A DNA stretch of 64,000 bases from Cyclobacteriaceae bacterium (GTDB lineage Bacteria; Bacteroidota; Bacteroidia; Cytophagales; Cyclobacteriaceae). Position 1 is the first letter of the stretch. Every line of letters starts with the position of its first letter. Made by a program: the position numbers and the translations under genes. The stretch lies in the NCBI GenBank assembly GCA_016787645.1, contig JAEUUF010000013.1:62001-126000 (forward strand). Reading direction: 5' to 3'. Shown in pieces: positions 17,139 to 24,734 of this stretch. The notes beneath the pieces were generated by a model. It searched no databases, was not told where the DNA came from, and saw only the letters and a list, made by a program, of their open reading frames with translations.

Positions 17139-18379
17139 TGAAGACCGCCGTCACAGCCGCTGAACTGGATATCCCTTCCCTCCGGAAAGCATTCCCTGTT
17201 CTGCACCAGACGGTGAACGGTCACCCGCTCGTTTATTTCGACAACGCCGCCACTACCCAAAAACCTTCAGCAGTCATCAATGCGCTGGTCGATTACTATC
17301 GCGGCTACAATGCCAATATTCATCGCGGCATTCACACCCTGGCAGAAAAGGCAACCCGCGCCTTTGAAGAATCCCGAGTAGCCGCCCAGAAATTCCTCGG
17401 TGCGCGCGAAAAAGAAGAAATCATTTTTGTGCGGGGCGTAACGGAGGCCATTAACCTCGTTGCACAGTCCCTGGGAAGCATCCTTCTTCAGCCCGGTGAC
17501 GAAATCCTGCTATCCGGCATGGAGCACCATTCCAACATTGTCCCCTGGCAATTGGTGGCCGAACTACGTGGCGCTCTGATCAAGGTCATTCCAGTTACAG
17601 AGTCGGGAGAACTGGACATGGCTGCCTTCGAAAGGTCCTTATCTGTCAAAACCAAAATTGTAAGTGTAAACCACGCTTCAAACAGCCTGGGTACCATTAA
17701 TCCGATCGAAACGATAATTCAGAAGGCACACGCTGTCGGGGCAAAAGTCCTGATCGACGGAGCACAAGCCGCGGCTCACCTGGAAATTGATGTTCAGAAG
17801 CTCGATTGCGATTTCTACTGTATTTCCGGGCACAAAATGTACGGTCCAACGGGCGTGGGCGTGCTGTATGGAAAACGGGCGCTTCTTGAACAGATGCCTC
17901 CTTACCAGGGCGGCGGGGAGATGATCAAAGAAGTCACGTTTGAGAAGACAACGTACAACGATATTCCTTACAAGTTCGAGGCGGGAACCCCAAACATTGC
18001 CGATGTGATTGCATTGAAGGGAGCTTTTGATTTTATCAATGGCCTTGGAAAAGAGGCGATTCGTGCCCACGAAAATAAACTCCTTCAATATGCTGTGACT
18101 CGGCTGACCTCTGTGAAAGGCATCCGTCTCATAGGCACAGCCCGGGACAAAGTGAGTGTTCAATCGTTTCTCCTGGAGGGCATCCACCCTTTTGATGTGG
18201 GCCAGTTGCTGGATGCCCGTGGTATTGCTGTTCGCACCGGTCACCATTGTACCCAGCCCCTGATGGATCGTTTCGGAATCGATGGAACTGTCCGGGCCTC
18301 CTTTGCTGTTTACAACACCGAGGCAGAAATAGACAGGCTCTTGGAAGGATTGACACGAATCAATTCATTGCACAGATGA
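17138..18379 (+). CDS. sufS: Cysteine desulfurase SufS
   Basis: A 413-residue PLP-dependent class II cysteine desulfurase that removes sulfur from cysteine and passes it on through SufE. The opening LRKAFPVLHQTVNGHPLVYFDNAATTQKP is the classic SufS/CsdA N-terminus. The PLP lysine lies in YCISGHKMYGPTGVGVLYG near residue 230, and the persulfide cysteine is C371 in VRTGHHCTQPLMDRFG. Start: ATG at 17138, overlapping the sufD stop; a GTG one codon earlier is also possible. The stop overlaps the sufE start by 4 bp. Everything fits a functional enzyme. Confidence 0.97.
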   Translation: MKTAVTAAELDIPSLRKAFPVLHQTVNGHPLVYFDNAATTQKPSAVINALVDYYRGYNANIHRGIHTLAEKATRAFEESRVAAQKFLGAREKEEIIFVRGVTEAINLVAQSLGSILLQPGDEILLSGMEHHSNIVPWQLVAELRGALIKVIPVTESGELDMAAFERSLSVKTKIVSVNHASNSLGTINPIETIIQKAHAVGAKVLIDGAQAAAHLEIDVQKLDCDFYCISGHKMYGPTGVGVLYGKRALLEQMPPYQGGGEMIKEVTFEKTTYNDIPYKFEAGTPNIADVIALKGAFDFINGLGKEAIRAHENKLLQYAVTRLTSVKGIRLIGTARDKVSVQSFLLEGIHPFDVGQLLDARGIAVRTGHHCTQPLMDRFGIDGTVRASFAVYNTEAEIDRLLEGLTRINSLHR

Positions 18380-18810
18380 CCATCGCGGAAACACAAAAGG
18401 AAATCATCAATGACTTTGCTCTCCTCGAAGGAGATCGCGAGATGTCGGTGATGTACCTGATGGACCTGGGGGAAAAGCTCCCGGCCTTCCCGGAGGAGCA
18501 AAGGATTGACGGCAACCTGGTCAAAGGGTGCCAGTCGAAAGTATGGCTCGTGGCCACCCTGAGAAAGGACAGGATTTACTTCAGTGCCGACAGCAATACA
18601 GCCATCACCAAAGGGCTGGTAAGTTTGTTGATTAGGATCTTTAATGGACATTTGCCCGATGAGATCCTTGACGGTGAATTATTCTTTATGAACCAGATTG
18701 GCATGGATCGTTTTATCGGCACACAGCGGAGCAACGGCTTTGCCGCGATGATCCAGCGCATGAAGCAATACGCTAAGGCTCTCAAAACCACTTCTGGAAT
18801 CCAGGCATGA
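18376..18810 (+). CDS. sufE: SufE family sulfur acceptor
   Basis: A 144-residue SufE homologue that takes persulfide sulfur from SufS. The acceptor cysteine is C52 in GNLVKGCQSKVWL, and IDFFALLEGDRE-like and PDEILDGELFFMNQIGMDRFIGTQRSNGFAAMIQRMKQYA segments match the family. I chose ATG 18376 because it overlaps the sufS stop in the ATGA coupling used through the operon. Longer in-frame extension upstream lies inside sufS and has no family similarity. It overlaps the DUF59 gene start by 4 bp. Confidence 0.95.
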   Translation: MTIAETQKEIINDFALLEGDREMSVMYLMDLGEKLPAFPEEQRIDGNLVKGCQSKVWLVATLRKDRIYFSADSNTAITKGLVSLLIRIFNGHLPDEILDGELFFMNQIGMDRFIGTQRSNGFAAMIQRMKQYAKALKTTSGIQA

Positions 18811-19148
18811 GCACCGAAGTCACCACAACGACCCCTTCAACCACCGCGGACCTTCGGGAGAAAGTCATTGCCGCGCTCAAGACTGTCTATGATCCGGAAA
18901 TCCCGGTGGATATTTACGAGCTGGGGTTGATCTACGAGATTACGGTGTTCCCTGTGAATAACGTGCACATCCTGATGACACTTACCTCGCCCAGTTGCCC
19001 TTCTGCCGAAGTGATTCCCGCGGAAGTGAAAGATAAAGTGGAAGATATCGAAGAAGTGAACGAAGTTACCGTGGAGATCACCTGGGACCCGCCCTATTCG
19101 CAGGATATGATGAGTGAAGCAGCCAAGCTTGAGCTGGGATTCTTATAA
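18807..19148 (+). CDS. DUF59/MIP18-family Fe-S assembly protein (SufT-like)
   Basis: A 113-residue single-domain MIP18/DUF59 protein. The core is EKVIAALKTVYDPEIPVDIYELGLIYEITV, with LTSPSCPSAEVIP carrying the conserved cysteine C64, then VTVEITWDPPYSQDMMSEAAKLELGFL. Homologues (SufT, PaaD, human CIAO2) help mature or deliver Fe-S clusters. Its place directly after sufE with a 4-bp overlap supports that role here. A short threonine-rich N-terminal extension (residues 4-13) precedes the domain. It lacks the ApbC/Mrp ATPase half found in some fusions. Confidence 0.93.
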   Translation: MSTEVTTTTPSTTADLREKVIAALKTVYDPEIPVDIYELGLIYEITVFPVNNVHILMTLTSPSCPSAEVIPAEVKDKVEDIEEVNEVTVEITWDPPYSQDMMSEAAKLELGFL

Positions 19149-19189
19149 TTGATTGGATTAGATTTATTAACGACTAAATAGTTTTATTT

Positions 19190-19612
19190 ATGAGCATGTA
19201 CCCCGAACAATTAGTAGCGCCGATGCGGACGGACCTGACGAGCGCCGGATTCAAAGAACTTAAGACACCTACCGAAGTGGACCAGGCTATCCTCAATGAG
19301 AAAGGCACGACCTTGCTGGTCATCAACTCGGTGTGCGGTTGCGCGGCCGGTGCGGCCCGCCCTGGTGTAAAGTGGGCACTGCAGATGACCAAGAAAAAAC
19401 CAGATCACCTCGCCACCGTTTTCGCGGGCATGGATACCGAGGCGGTTACGCGCGCGCGTCAGCTCACACTGCCTTATCCGCCCTCGTCCCCTTCTATTGC
19501 CCTTTTCAAGGATGGAGAGCTGCAGCATTTCATTGAACGCCATCACATTGAAGGCCGTAATGCCCAAATGATCGGCGAACACCTGCTCGAGGTCTTCGAG
19601 GAATATTGCTGA
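19190..19612 (+). CDS. BrxA/BrxB family bacilliredoxin
   Basis: A 140-residue thioredoxin-fold protein of the DUF1094 (YphP/YqiW) family. It shows the diagnostic CGC active site, C49-G-C51, in LVINSVCGCAAGAARPGVKWAL, and closes with SPSIALFKDGELQHFIERHHIEGRNAQMI. In Firmicutes these proteins remove bacillithiol from proteins. In Bacteroidota, where bacillithiol is also made by some lineages, they are usually found with suf genes as here. It lies 41 bp after the DUF59 gene and just before a terminator, so it closes the suf transcript. A role in thiol repair during Fe-S assembly is an inference. Confidence 0.92.
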   Translation: MSMYPEQLVAPMRTDLTSAGFKELKTPTEVDQAILNEKGTTLLVINSVCGCAAGAARPGVKWALQMTKKKPDHLATVFAGMDTEAVTRARQLTLPYPPSSPSIALFKDGELQHFIERHHIEGRNAQMIGEHLLEVFEEYC

Positions 19613-19634
19613 TTTGACCTTGAATCCTGAAGGC

Positions 19635-19657
19635 AGCCCGGTTCTCCGGGCTTTTTT
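19635..19657 (+). terminator. Rho-independent terminator of the suf operon
   Basis: AGCCCGG and CCGGGCT form a perfect 7-bp stem with a TTCT loop, followed by TTTTT. It lies 23 bp after the bacilliredoxin stop. Confidence 0.85.
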
Positions 19658-19724
19658 GTCGCATTAAGGATATTAATTATGAGTGTATGATGAACCAAAG
19701 TCCACCGCCATTGTTGTTACTTCA

Positions 19725-20135
19725 ATGAAAGTCGCCGTCTCCCGTGAAGAAAACTTTAATGCCGCCCACCGGTTGTTTAACCCGGCGTGGACAGATGAGA
19801 AGAATGACGCAGTTTTCGGCAAGTGCAACAATCCCAATTTTCACGGGCACAATTACCGGCTTATCGTGACCGTGGTGGGAGACCCAGACCCATCGACGGG
19901 GTATGTCATGGACCTGAAGACGCTCAGCGAGCTTATTAATGATAAGGTACTTCGACAGTTTGACCATAAAAATCTTAACTTAGATTCTCCGCATTTCCGC
20001 CGCCTGAACCCCACAGCGGAAAACATTGCCGTCGTCATCTGGAACATCTTGAGAAAAGAACTGGACATCCACCTCGAACTCAAAATAAAACTCTATGAGA
20101 CCGAAAGAAATTTCGTTGAATATCCGGCCCATTAA
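19725..20135 (+). CDS. 6-pyruvoyl-tetrahydropterin synthase / QueD family protein
   Basis: A 136-residue PTPS-fold enzyme. Zinc ligands are H15 (FNAAHRL), H40 and H42 (FHGHNY), and the catalytic cysteine is C34 in GKCNNPN. GYVMDLKTLSELINDKVLRQFDHKNLN and the final glutamate-containing LKIKLYETERNFVEY complete the signature. The family converts dihydroneopterin triphosphate either to 6-pyruvoyl-tetrahydropterin (biopterin) or to 6-carboxy-tetrahydropterin (queuosine). The neighbouring folE, which makes that substrate, supports the role but does not decide the branch. Start at ATG 19725 is set by the family N-terminus, and the frame runs open upstream to 19683. Confidence 0.92.
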   Translation: MKVAVSREENFNAAHRLFNPAWTDEKNDAVFGKCNNPNFHGHNYRLIVTVVGDPDPSTGYVMDLKTLSELINDKVLRQFDHKNLNLDSPHFRRLNPTAENIAVVIWNILRKELDIHLELKIKLYETERNFVEYPAH

Positions 20136-20769
20136 GCAGCTGGATGCCGCCTCCGCAACGCATTGGAATACGCCGCTGCGGCCTGACGCTTTCGATCTCA
20201 CCGATGAAGAGAAAATCGAGCGCATTGAAAAACATGTTCGCGAGATTATGCTGACCCTCGGTCTCGACCTCACCGACGACAGCCTGGATGGTACCCCCAA
20301 GCGGGTAGCCAAGATGTATGTGAAAGAAGTTTTCAGCGGCCTCAACCCAAAAAACCGGCCTCACGCGCGGTTGTTTGATAACAAATACAACTACGAAGAG
20401 ATGCTCGTGGAAAAGGACATTACGTTTTATTCCCACTGTGAGCATCACCTGGTGCCTATTTACGGCCGTGCCCACGTCGCCTATTTCTCCAATGGAAAAG
20501 TAATCGGTCTATCCAAGATCAACCGGATTGTTCAATATTACGCCCGTCGTCCGCAAGTGCAAGAGCGCCTGACGGTCCAGATCGGGAAGGAACTTGAAAT
20601 GGCCCTCGGCACAGAACACGTGGGTGTCGTAATCGATGCAAACCATATGTGCGTTGCCATGCGCGGTGTGGGAGATACCAACAGCAAGACGGGAACCGCC
20701 TACTTTTCAGGGAAGTTTAAGGATGAAAATGTGAAGAGAGAGTTCCTCAATTTCATTAACAGCAAATAA
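20095..20769 (+). CDS. folE: GTP cyclohydrolase I
   Basis: A 224-residue type I GTP cyclohydrolase that makes 7,8-dihydroneopterin triphosphate from GTP. The zinc site is complete: C115 and H118 in SHCEHHLVPIYG, and C186 in MCVAMRGV. SKINRIVQYYARRPQVQERLT and the last helix are standard. The N-terminal segment TPLRPDAFDLTDEEKIERIEKHVREIM matches Bacteroidota FolE. The ATG at 20095 overlaps the PTPS gene by 41 bp, an unusually long overlap. The first 20 residues are not strongly family-like, so a later non-ATG start cannot be excluded. The two genes act in sequence and are surely co-transcribed. Confidence 0.95.
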   Translation: MRPKEISLNIRPIKQLDAASATHWNTPLRPDAFDLTDEEKIERIEKHVREIMLTLGLDLTDDSLDGTPKRVAKMYVKEVFSGLNPKNRPHARLFDNKYNYEEMLVEKDITFYSHCEHHLVPIYGRAHVAYFSNGKVIGLSKINRIVQYYARRPQVQERLTVQIGKELEMALGTEHVGVVIDANHMCVAMRGVGDTNSKTGTAYFSGKFKDENVKREFLNFINSK

Positions 20770-20817
20770 GACTTACCCGTTGAGGCGTTTCACCGTATGG
20801 CTTGAGCTAAGTCAAAC

Positions 20818-21213
20818 CTAACGGAGATCAGCCGGCGTGCGATTTAGCCGGAAATAATAAAAGGCAAAAAGTGTTGTCAACACCGTGTGAATCACCACGG
20901 GTGGAATTAGCATGGGCGGATACATTGCACCGTTAACAATTTGAGCGATCAACTGCAACGTGTGATAGACAAGCAGAATCAACACCACATTCTTCAGCTT
21001 GTCATAGGAAGTATTCACTCCTGTCGCTGAAAGGCTGATAAACGCGACAACGAGGATGGCGAAGGAGAAAGCACGCGCAATGGACGCCGACAGCCCTTCT
21101 GCTCCAGGGAAGAAAGCGGCCGGCATAGAAAACATGCCAAATGCGATGATGGTCTCAGCGACCGTATTTAGCCAGAGAATCCATTTCAAATTGCCAGCTG
21201 TAGATGTTGCCAT
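20818..21213 (-). CDS. Small four-helix membrane protein, unknown function
   Basis: A 131-residue protein with four hydrophobic segments: WILWLNTVAETIIAFGMF, AFSFAILVVAFISL, VVLILLVYHTLQLIAQIVNG and PPVVIHTVLTTLFAFYYF. The C-terminus is short and basic. I do not recognise the family. It lies 93 bp downstream of the ECF sigma factor gene on the same strand and might be in its regulon or transcript, but no anti-sigma feature is seen. Confidence 0.75.
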   Translation of the reverse strand: MATSTAGNLKWILWLNTVAETIIAFGMFSMPAAFFPGAEGLSASIARAFSFAILVVAFISLSATGVNTSYDKLKNVVLILLVYHTLQLIAQIVNGAMYPPMLIPPVVIHTVLTTLFAFYYFRLNRTPADLR

Positions 21214-21306
21214 GTTCGTTTATGTTTTGTGGGTGATGGGTTAATTAATAGAATCGCTCCACTATTACCCTTAGACACATCTCCGCAACAAAACGGTCGG
21301 AACGGG

Positions 21307-22110
21307 CTAAACTTTATCCGCTTGGGCATCCATAACCCTCTTGGTGTGGCGCAAATGGAAGAACTGGAGATCAGTCCCCGCCGTATCAAAAGGGTCAATC
21401 GATTTGACAATTTTCGTTCGCAAGTCCAATAGTTCATCCCGCCCGGCGTCGGCAGCCCTACTTACCAGGTCGAGCTTCATCAGCTCTTTTTGAGTCTCAT
21501 GTTTTGAATTGAATACCCCGTTGAGTTCACTGCACTGGTGGCAGATGCCTTCCTTGTTGATGAGCGAACATCGCTTATCAAATATCCGGATCATGGTTTG
21601 CCGGGCGTTGAAGAGCAGGTGCTTGGCCACACCTTCCGTGACCTCCAATATCTCGGCAACCTCTGTAACTTTAAAATCATGGATTTCCTTTAAAAGCAGT
21701 GCTACTTGCTGCTCGATCGGCAATGTCTTCCCGATGCAACTAAAGCAAAAATTGATGTGCTCACGAATTTCAAATGCTCCCTGTGGAGAGGTTTGATGCA
21801 CCTCCATAATGTCTTTCATGAAGGTGGGTGAGACCAGAGCGGCCTCCTTGCCGATGTCTGTTACGTTCTCCGGCCATCGCTTCCTGGAACGCATGAAATT
21901 CCTCGCCAGGTTAGTCGCAATGGTAAATACCCACGTCTTAAGGGTCGAACGACCTTCGAACGTCGGGAGATTCTTCTCGGCCTGGATAAATGTGTCTTGT
22001 ACCAAGTCCTGCGCATCATCGGGGCTGGCTGTCATTCGTAGCAAATACGACTTCAACTGAGGCCGGAATTCCTCAAACGCAATCGTAAACATTTTGCGCT
22101 GGTCAGCCAT
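21307..22110 (-). CDS. ECF sigma-70 family RNA polymerase sigma factor with cysteine-bearing C-terminal extension
   Basis: The 267-residue protein has sigma region 2 at about residues 10-80 (LKSYLLRMTASPDDAQDLVQDTFIQAEKNLPTFEGRSTLKTWVFTIATNLARNFMR). Region 4 is at about 130-185 (LPIEQQVALLLKEIHDFKVTEVAEILEVTEGVAKHLLFNARQTM). A further 80 residues follow, including CSLINKEGICHQCSELNGVFN, a CX8CX2C cluster that could bind zinc or sense redox state. Ordinary ECF factors end after region 4, so this belongs to an extended group. No anti-sigma gene is adjacent. It directs RNA polymerase to a stress or envelope regulon that cannot be named from this window. Confidence 0.9.
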   Translation of the reverse strand: MADQRKMFTIAFEEFRPQLKSYLLRMTASPDDAQDLVQDTFIQAEKNLPTFEGRSTLKTWVFTIATNLARNFMRSRKRWPENVTDIGKEAALVSPTFMKDIMEVHQTSPQGAFEIREHINFCFSCIGKTLPIEQQVALLLKEIHDFKVTEVAEILEVTEGVAKHLLFNARQTMIRIFDKRCSLINKEGICHQCSELNGVFNSKHETQKELMKLDLVSRAADAGRDELLDLRTKIVKSIDPFDTAGTDLQFFHLRHTKRVMDAQADKV

Positions 22111-22232
22111 GATTACCTACGAAAGTAAGCAATCCGAGGGATGCCTTCCTACGTATTGGCCTGGAGATAAGGAGCGTTCCAAAATATAGTTCACCACCCT
22201 AAAGACGGGCAGGCACTTCCACACTTTTTTCG

Positions 22233-22240
22233 TAGTTTCG
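22233..22240 (+). promoter_or_regulatory. Candidate -7 element of the aconitase gene
   Basis: TAGTTTCG differs from TAnnTTTG at one base and ends 27 bp before the ATG at 22268. No convincing -33 box is visible. Confidence 0.35.
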
Positions 22241-22267
22241 CACTCTCACCAAACGCTATCAACATTT

Positions 22268-24670
22268 ATGGTATTTGATCTGGACATGATTAAGAAACTG
22301 TACGCCGCCATGCCAGGGCGTATCGAGAAAGCCAGAAAAGTAGTGGGCAAACCCCTCACGCTGTCAGAAAAAATCCTGTATTCTCACCTCTTCTCCGACC
22401 AGAAGCTCGAAAACTTCGGTCGCGGCAAATCATATGTAGACTTTGCCCCGGACCGTGTGGCGATGCAGGACGCTACAGCCCAAATGGCTTTGTTGCAATT
22501 CATGTCCGCAGGCCGGCCCAAGGTGGCTGTTCCCTCCACTGTGCACTGCGATCACCTGATCGTGGCCAAGAGCGGAGCCAAACAGGATCTCAACGTCGCC
22601 AACTCGGAAAGCAAAGAAGTATTTGATTTCCTGGCCTCAGTGTCCAACAAATACGGCATTGGCTTCTGGCGCCCCGGCGCGGGGATCATTCACCAGGTAG
22701 TACTCGAGAACTATGCATTCCCGGGCGGGATGATGATTGGAACCGATTCACACACCGTCAATGCGGGAGGTCTGGGCATGGTCGCTATCGGCGTTGGTGG
22801 CGCGGACGCGGTTGATGTTATGGCCGGAATGGCCTGGGAACTGAAATTCCCCAAACTGATCGGGATCAAACTTACCGGCAAGCTTAACGGTTGGGCGTCC
22901 GCGAAAGACGTTATCCTTAAGGTTGCGGGTATCCTGACGGTAAAAGGCGGCACTGGCGCCATCGTTGAATATTTTGGAGACGGTGCACAATCGTTGAGCT
23001 GCACCGGTAAAGGAACAATCTGCAATATGGGCGCGGAGATTGGCGCCACCACTTCCACATTTGGCTATGATGCCTCTATGGAGCGTTACCTGAATTCCAC
23101 GGGTCGCGCCGAAGTGGCGAAGATGGCTAACAAAATCAAGCAGCACCTAACCGCGGATCCGGAAGTCTACGCCAACCCGGAAAAGTATTTTGACCAGATC
23201 GTGGAAATCAATCTCTCCACCCTCGAACCGCACCTGAACGGTCCCTTCACACCGGACCTCGCCACGCCCCTTTCCAAGATGAAAGAAGAAGCCGCGAAGA
23301 ACGGCTGGCCGACCAAAGTAGAAGTAGGATTGATTGGTTCTTGCACGAACTCTTCTTATGAAGACATTTCCCGCGCGGCAAGCCTCGCCGTACAAGTAGC
23401 CAACAAGGGCTTGAAAACCAAAGCCGAATTCACAATCACACCCGGTTCCGAGCAGGTGCGGTACACCATTGAGCGCGATGGGTTCATCAAGACCTTCGAC
23501 CGCATCGGCGCCACGGTATTTGCCAACGCCTGCGGTCCCTGTATCGGCATGTGGAGCCGTATGGGCGCTGACAAGAAAGAAAAGAATACAATCGTTCACT
23601 CCTTCAACCGGAACTTTCAGTCGCGTAACGACGGAAACCCCAACACTTACGCATTCGTGGGCTCCCCCGAACTGGTTACTGCCCTCGCGATTGCCGGCGA
23701 TCTCACCTTTAACCCCCTCACCGATTATCTCACCAACGAAAGAGGCGAAAAGGTTAAACTGGATCCTCCGAAAGGCGACGAACTACCCAAGAAAGGTTTT
23801 GACGTCAAGGACCCTGGCTTCCAGGCTCCGGCGAAGGATGGCAGCAAAGTGCAAATCAAAGTGAGTCCCAAATCGGATCGCCTGCAGTTACTGGCTCCCT
23901 TCAAACCGTGGGACGGCAAGAACTTCACCGGGCTTCGCATCCTGATCAAAGCCAAAGGCAAATGTACTACCGACCATATCTCCATGGCTGGCAAGTGGCT
24001 GAAGTACCGCGGTCACCTGGACAACATCTCCAACAACCTGCTGATCGGCGCCACGAACTTCTTCAATGAGAAGATCAACAGTGTGAAGAATGGCCTGACC
24101 GGTCAGTATGACGAGGTTCCGAAAGTACAGCGCGCTTACAAGGCAGCCGGTATTGGTTCGATTGTGGTGGGTGATGAAAACTATGGTGAGGGTTCCTCAC
24201 GCGAGCATGCCGCCATGGAACCGCGTCACCTGGGTGTCAGAGCTATCCTGGTGAAATCCTTCGCCCGCATCCACGAGACCAACCTGAAAAAGCAAGGCAT
24301 GCTGGCATTGACGTTTGCCAACAAGGAGGATTACAACAAACTTCAGGAAGATGATACCATCGATTTCACCGACCTGACTTCGTTCGCTCCAGAGAAACAA
24401 CTGACCCTCGTGCTGAATCATAAAGATGGCAGCAAGGACACCATCAAGGTCAACCACACCTACAACGCCAACCAGATCGACTGGTTCCGTGCTGGGTCAG
24501 CATTGAACCAGATTGGTTCCAGGGCCGCCGCAAGAAAAGCCGCCGCGCCAAAAGCCAAGAAGAAGCCTGCTAAGAAAGCGGCGAAGCCGAAGGCTAAAGC
24601 TAAGGCGAAGAAAGCACCAGCTAAGAAGAAGCCTGTGAAGAAGGCTGCAAAAAAGAAAGGAAGGCGCTAA
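22268..24670 (+). CDS. acn: Aconitate hydratase with a lysine/alanine-rich C-terminal tail
   Basis: An 800-residue aconitase of the mitochondrial-type architecture, interconverting citrate and isocitrate in the TCA cycle. The [4Fe-4S] ligands lie in [18 protein letters not shown] and [16 protein letters not shown]. The swivel domain has [49 protein letters not shown]. The catalytic protein ends at about residue 755. A 45-residue tail then follows (nt 24533-24667), made of K, A and P with [15 protein letters not shown]-type repeats like histone H1 or AlgP tails. The reading frame is continuous, so this is a true extension, not a frameshift. The tail could bind nucleic acid or acidic partners, which is inference. 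A terminator follows. Confidence 0.95.
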   Translation: MVFDLDMIKKLYAAMPGRIEKARKVVGKPLTLSEKILYSHLFSDQKLENFGRGKSYVDFAPDRVAMQDATAQMALLQFMSAGRPKVAVPSTVHCDHLIVAKSGAKQDLNVANSESKEVFDFLASVSNKYGIGFWRPGAGIIHQVVLENYAFPGGMMIGTDSHTVNAGGLGMVAIGVGGADAVDVMAGMAWELKFPKLIGIKLTGKLNGWASAKDVILKVAGILTVKGGTGAIVEYFGDGAQSLSCTGKGTICNMGAEIGATTSTFGYDASMERYLNSTGRAEVAKMANKIKQHLTADPEVYANPEKYFDQIVEINLSTLEPHLNGPFTPDLATPLSKMKEEAAKNGWPTKVEVGLIGSCTNSSYEDISRAASLAVQVANKGLKTKAEFTITPGSEQVRYTIERDGFIKTFDRIGATVFANACGPCIGMWSRMGADKKEKNTIVHSFNRNFQSRNDGNPNTYAFVGSPELVTALAIAGDLTFNPLTDYLTNERGEKVKLDPPKGDELPKKGFDVKDPGFQAPAKDGSKVQIKVSPKSDRLQLLAPFKPWDGKNFTGLRILIKAKGKCTTDHISMAGKWLKYRGHLDNISNNLLIGATNFFNEKINSVKNGLTGQYDEVPKVQRAYKAAGIGSIVVGDENYGEGSSREHAAMEPRHLGVRAILVKSFARIHETNLKKQGMLALTFANKEDYNKLQEDDTIDFTDLTSFAPEKQLTLVLNHKDGSKDTIKVNHTYNANQIDWFRAGSALNQIGSRAAARKAAAPKAKKKPAKKAAKPKAKAKAKKAPAKKKPVKKAAKKKGRR

Positions 24671-24683
24671 GCTGACTTCCACC

Positions 24684-24720
24684 AAAAAATGAGCCATCCG
24701 AAAAGATGGCTCATTTTTTT
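24684..24720. terminator. Bidirectional terminator after aconitase
   Basis: AAAAAATGAGCCATC and GATGGCTCATTTTTTT form a long hairpin with a CGAAAA loop. A-run and T-run flank both sides, so it can serve the aconitase gene and the convergent ThuA-fusion gene. Confidence 0.88.
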
Positions 24721-24734
24721 GTCGCTGCCCGCAT

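Noticed and set aside
13654-19181. Shared CTAAATAG before sufB and before the bacilliredoxin gene as a regulatory site
   Set aside because: An 8-bp AT-rich match at different distances (4 and 8 bp) to the start codons; likely general AT-rich leader composition.
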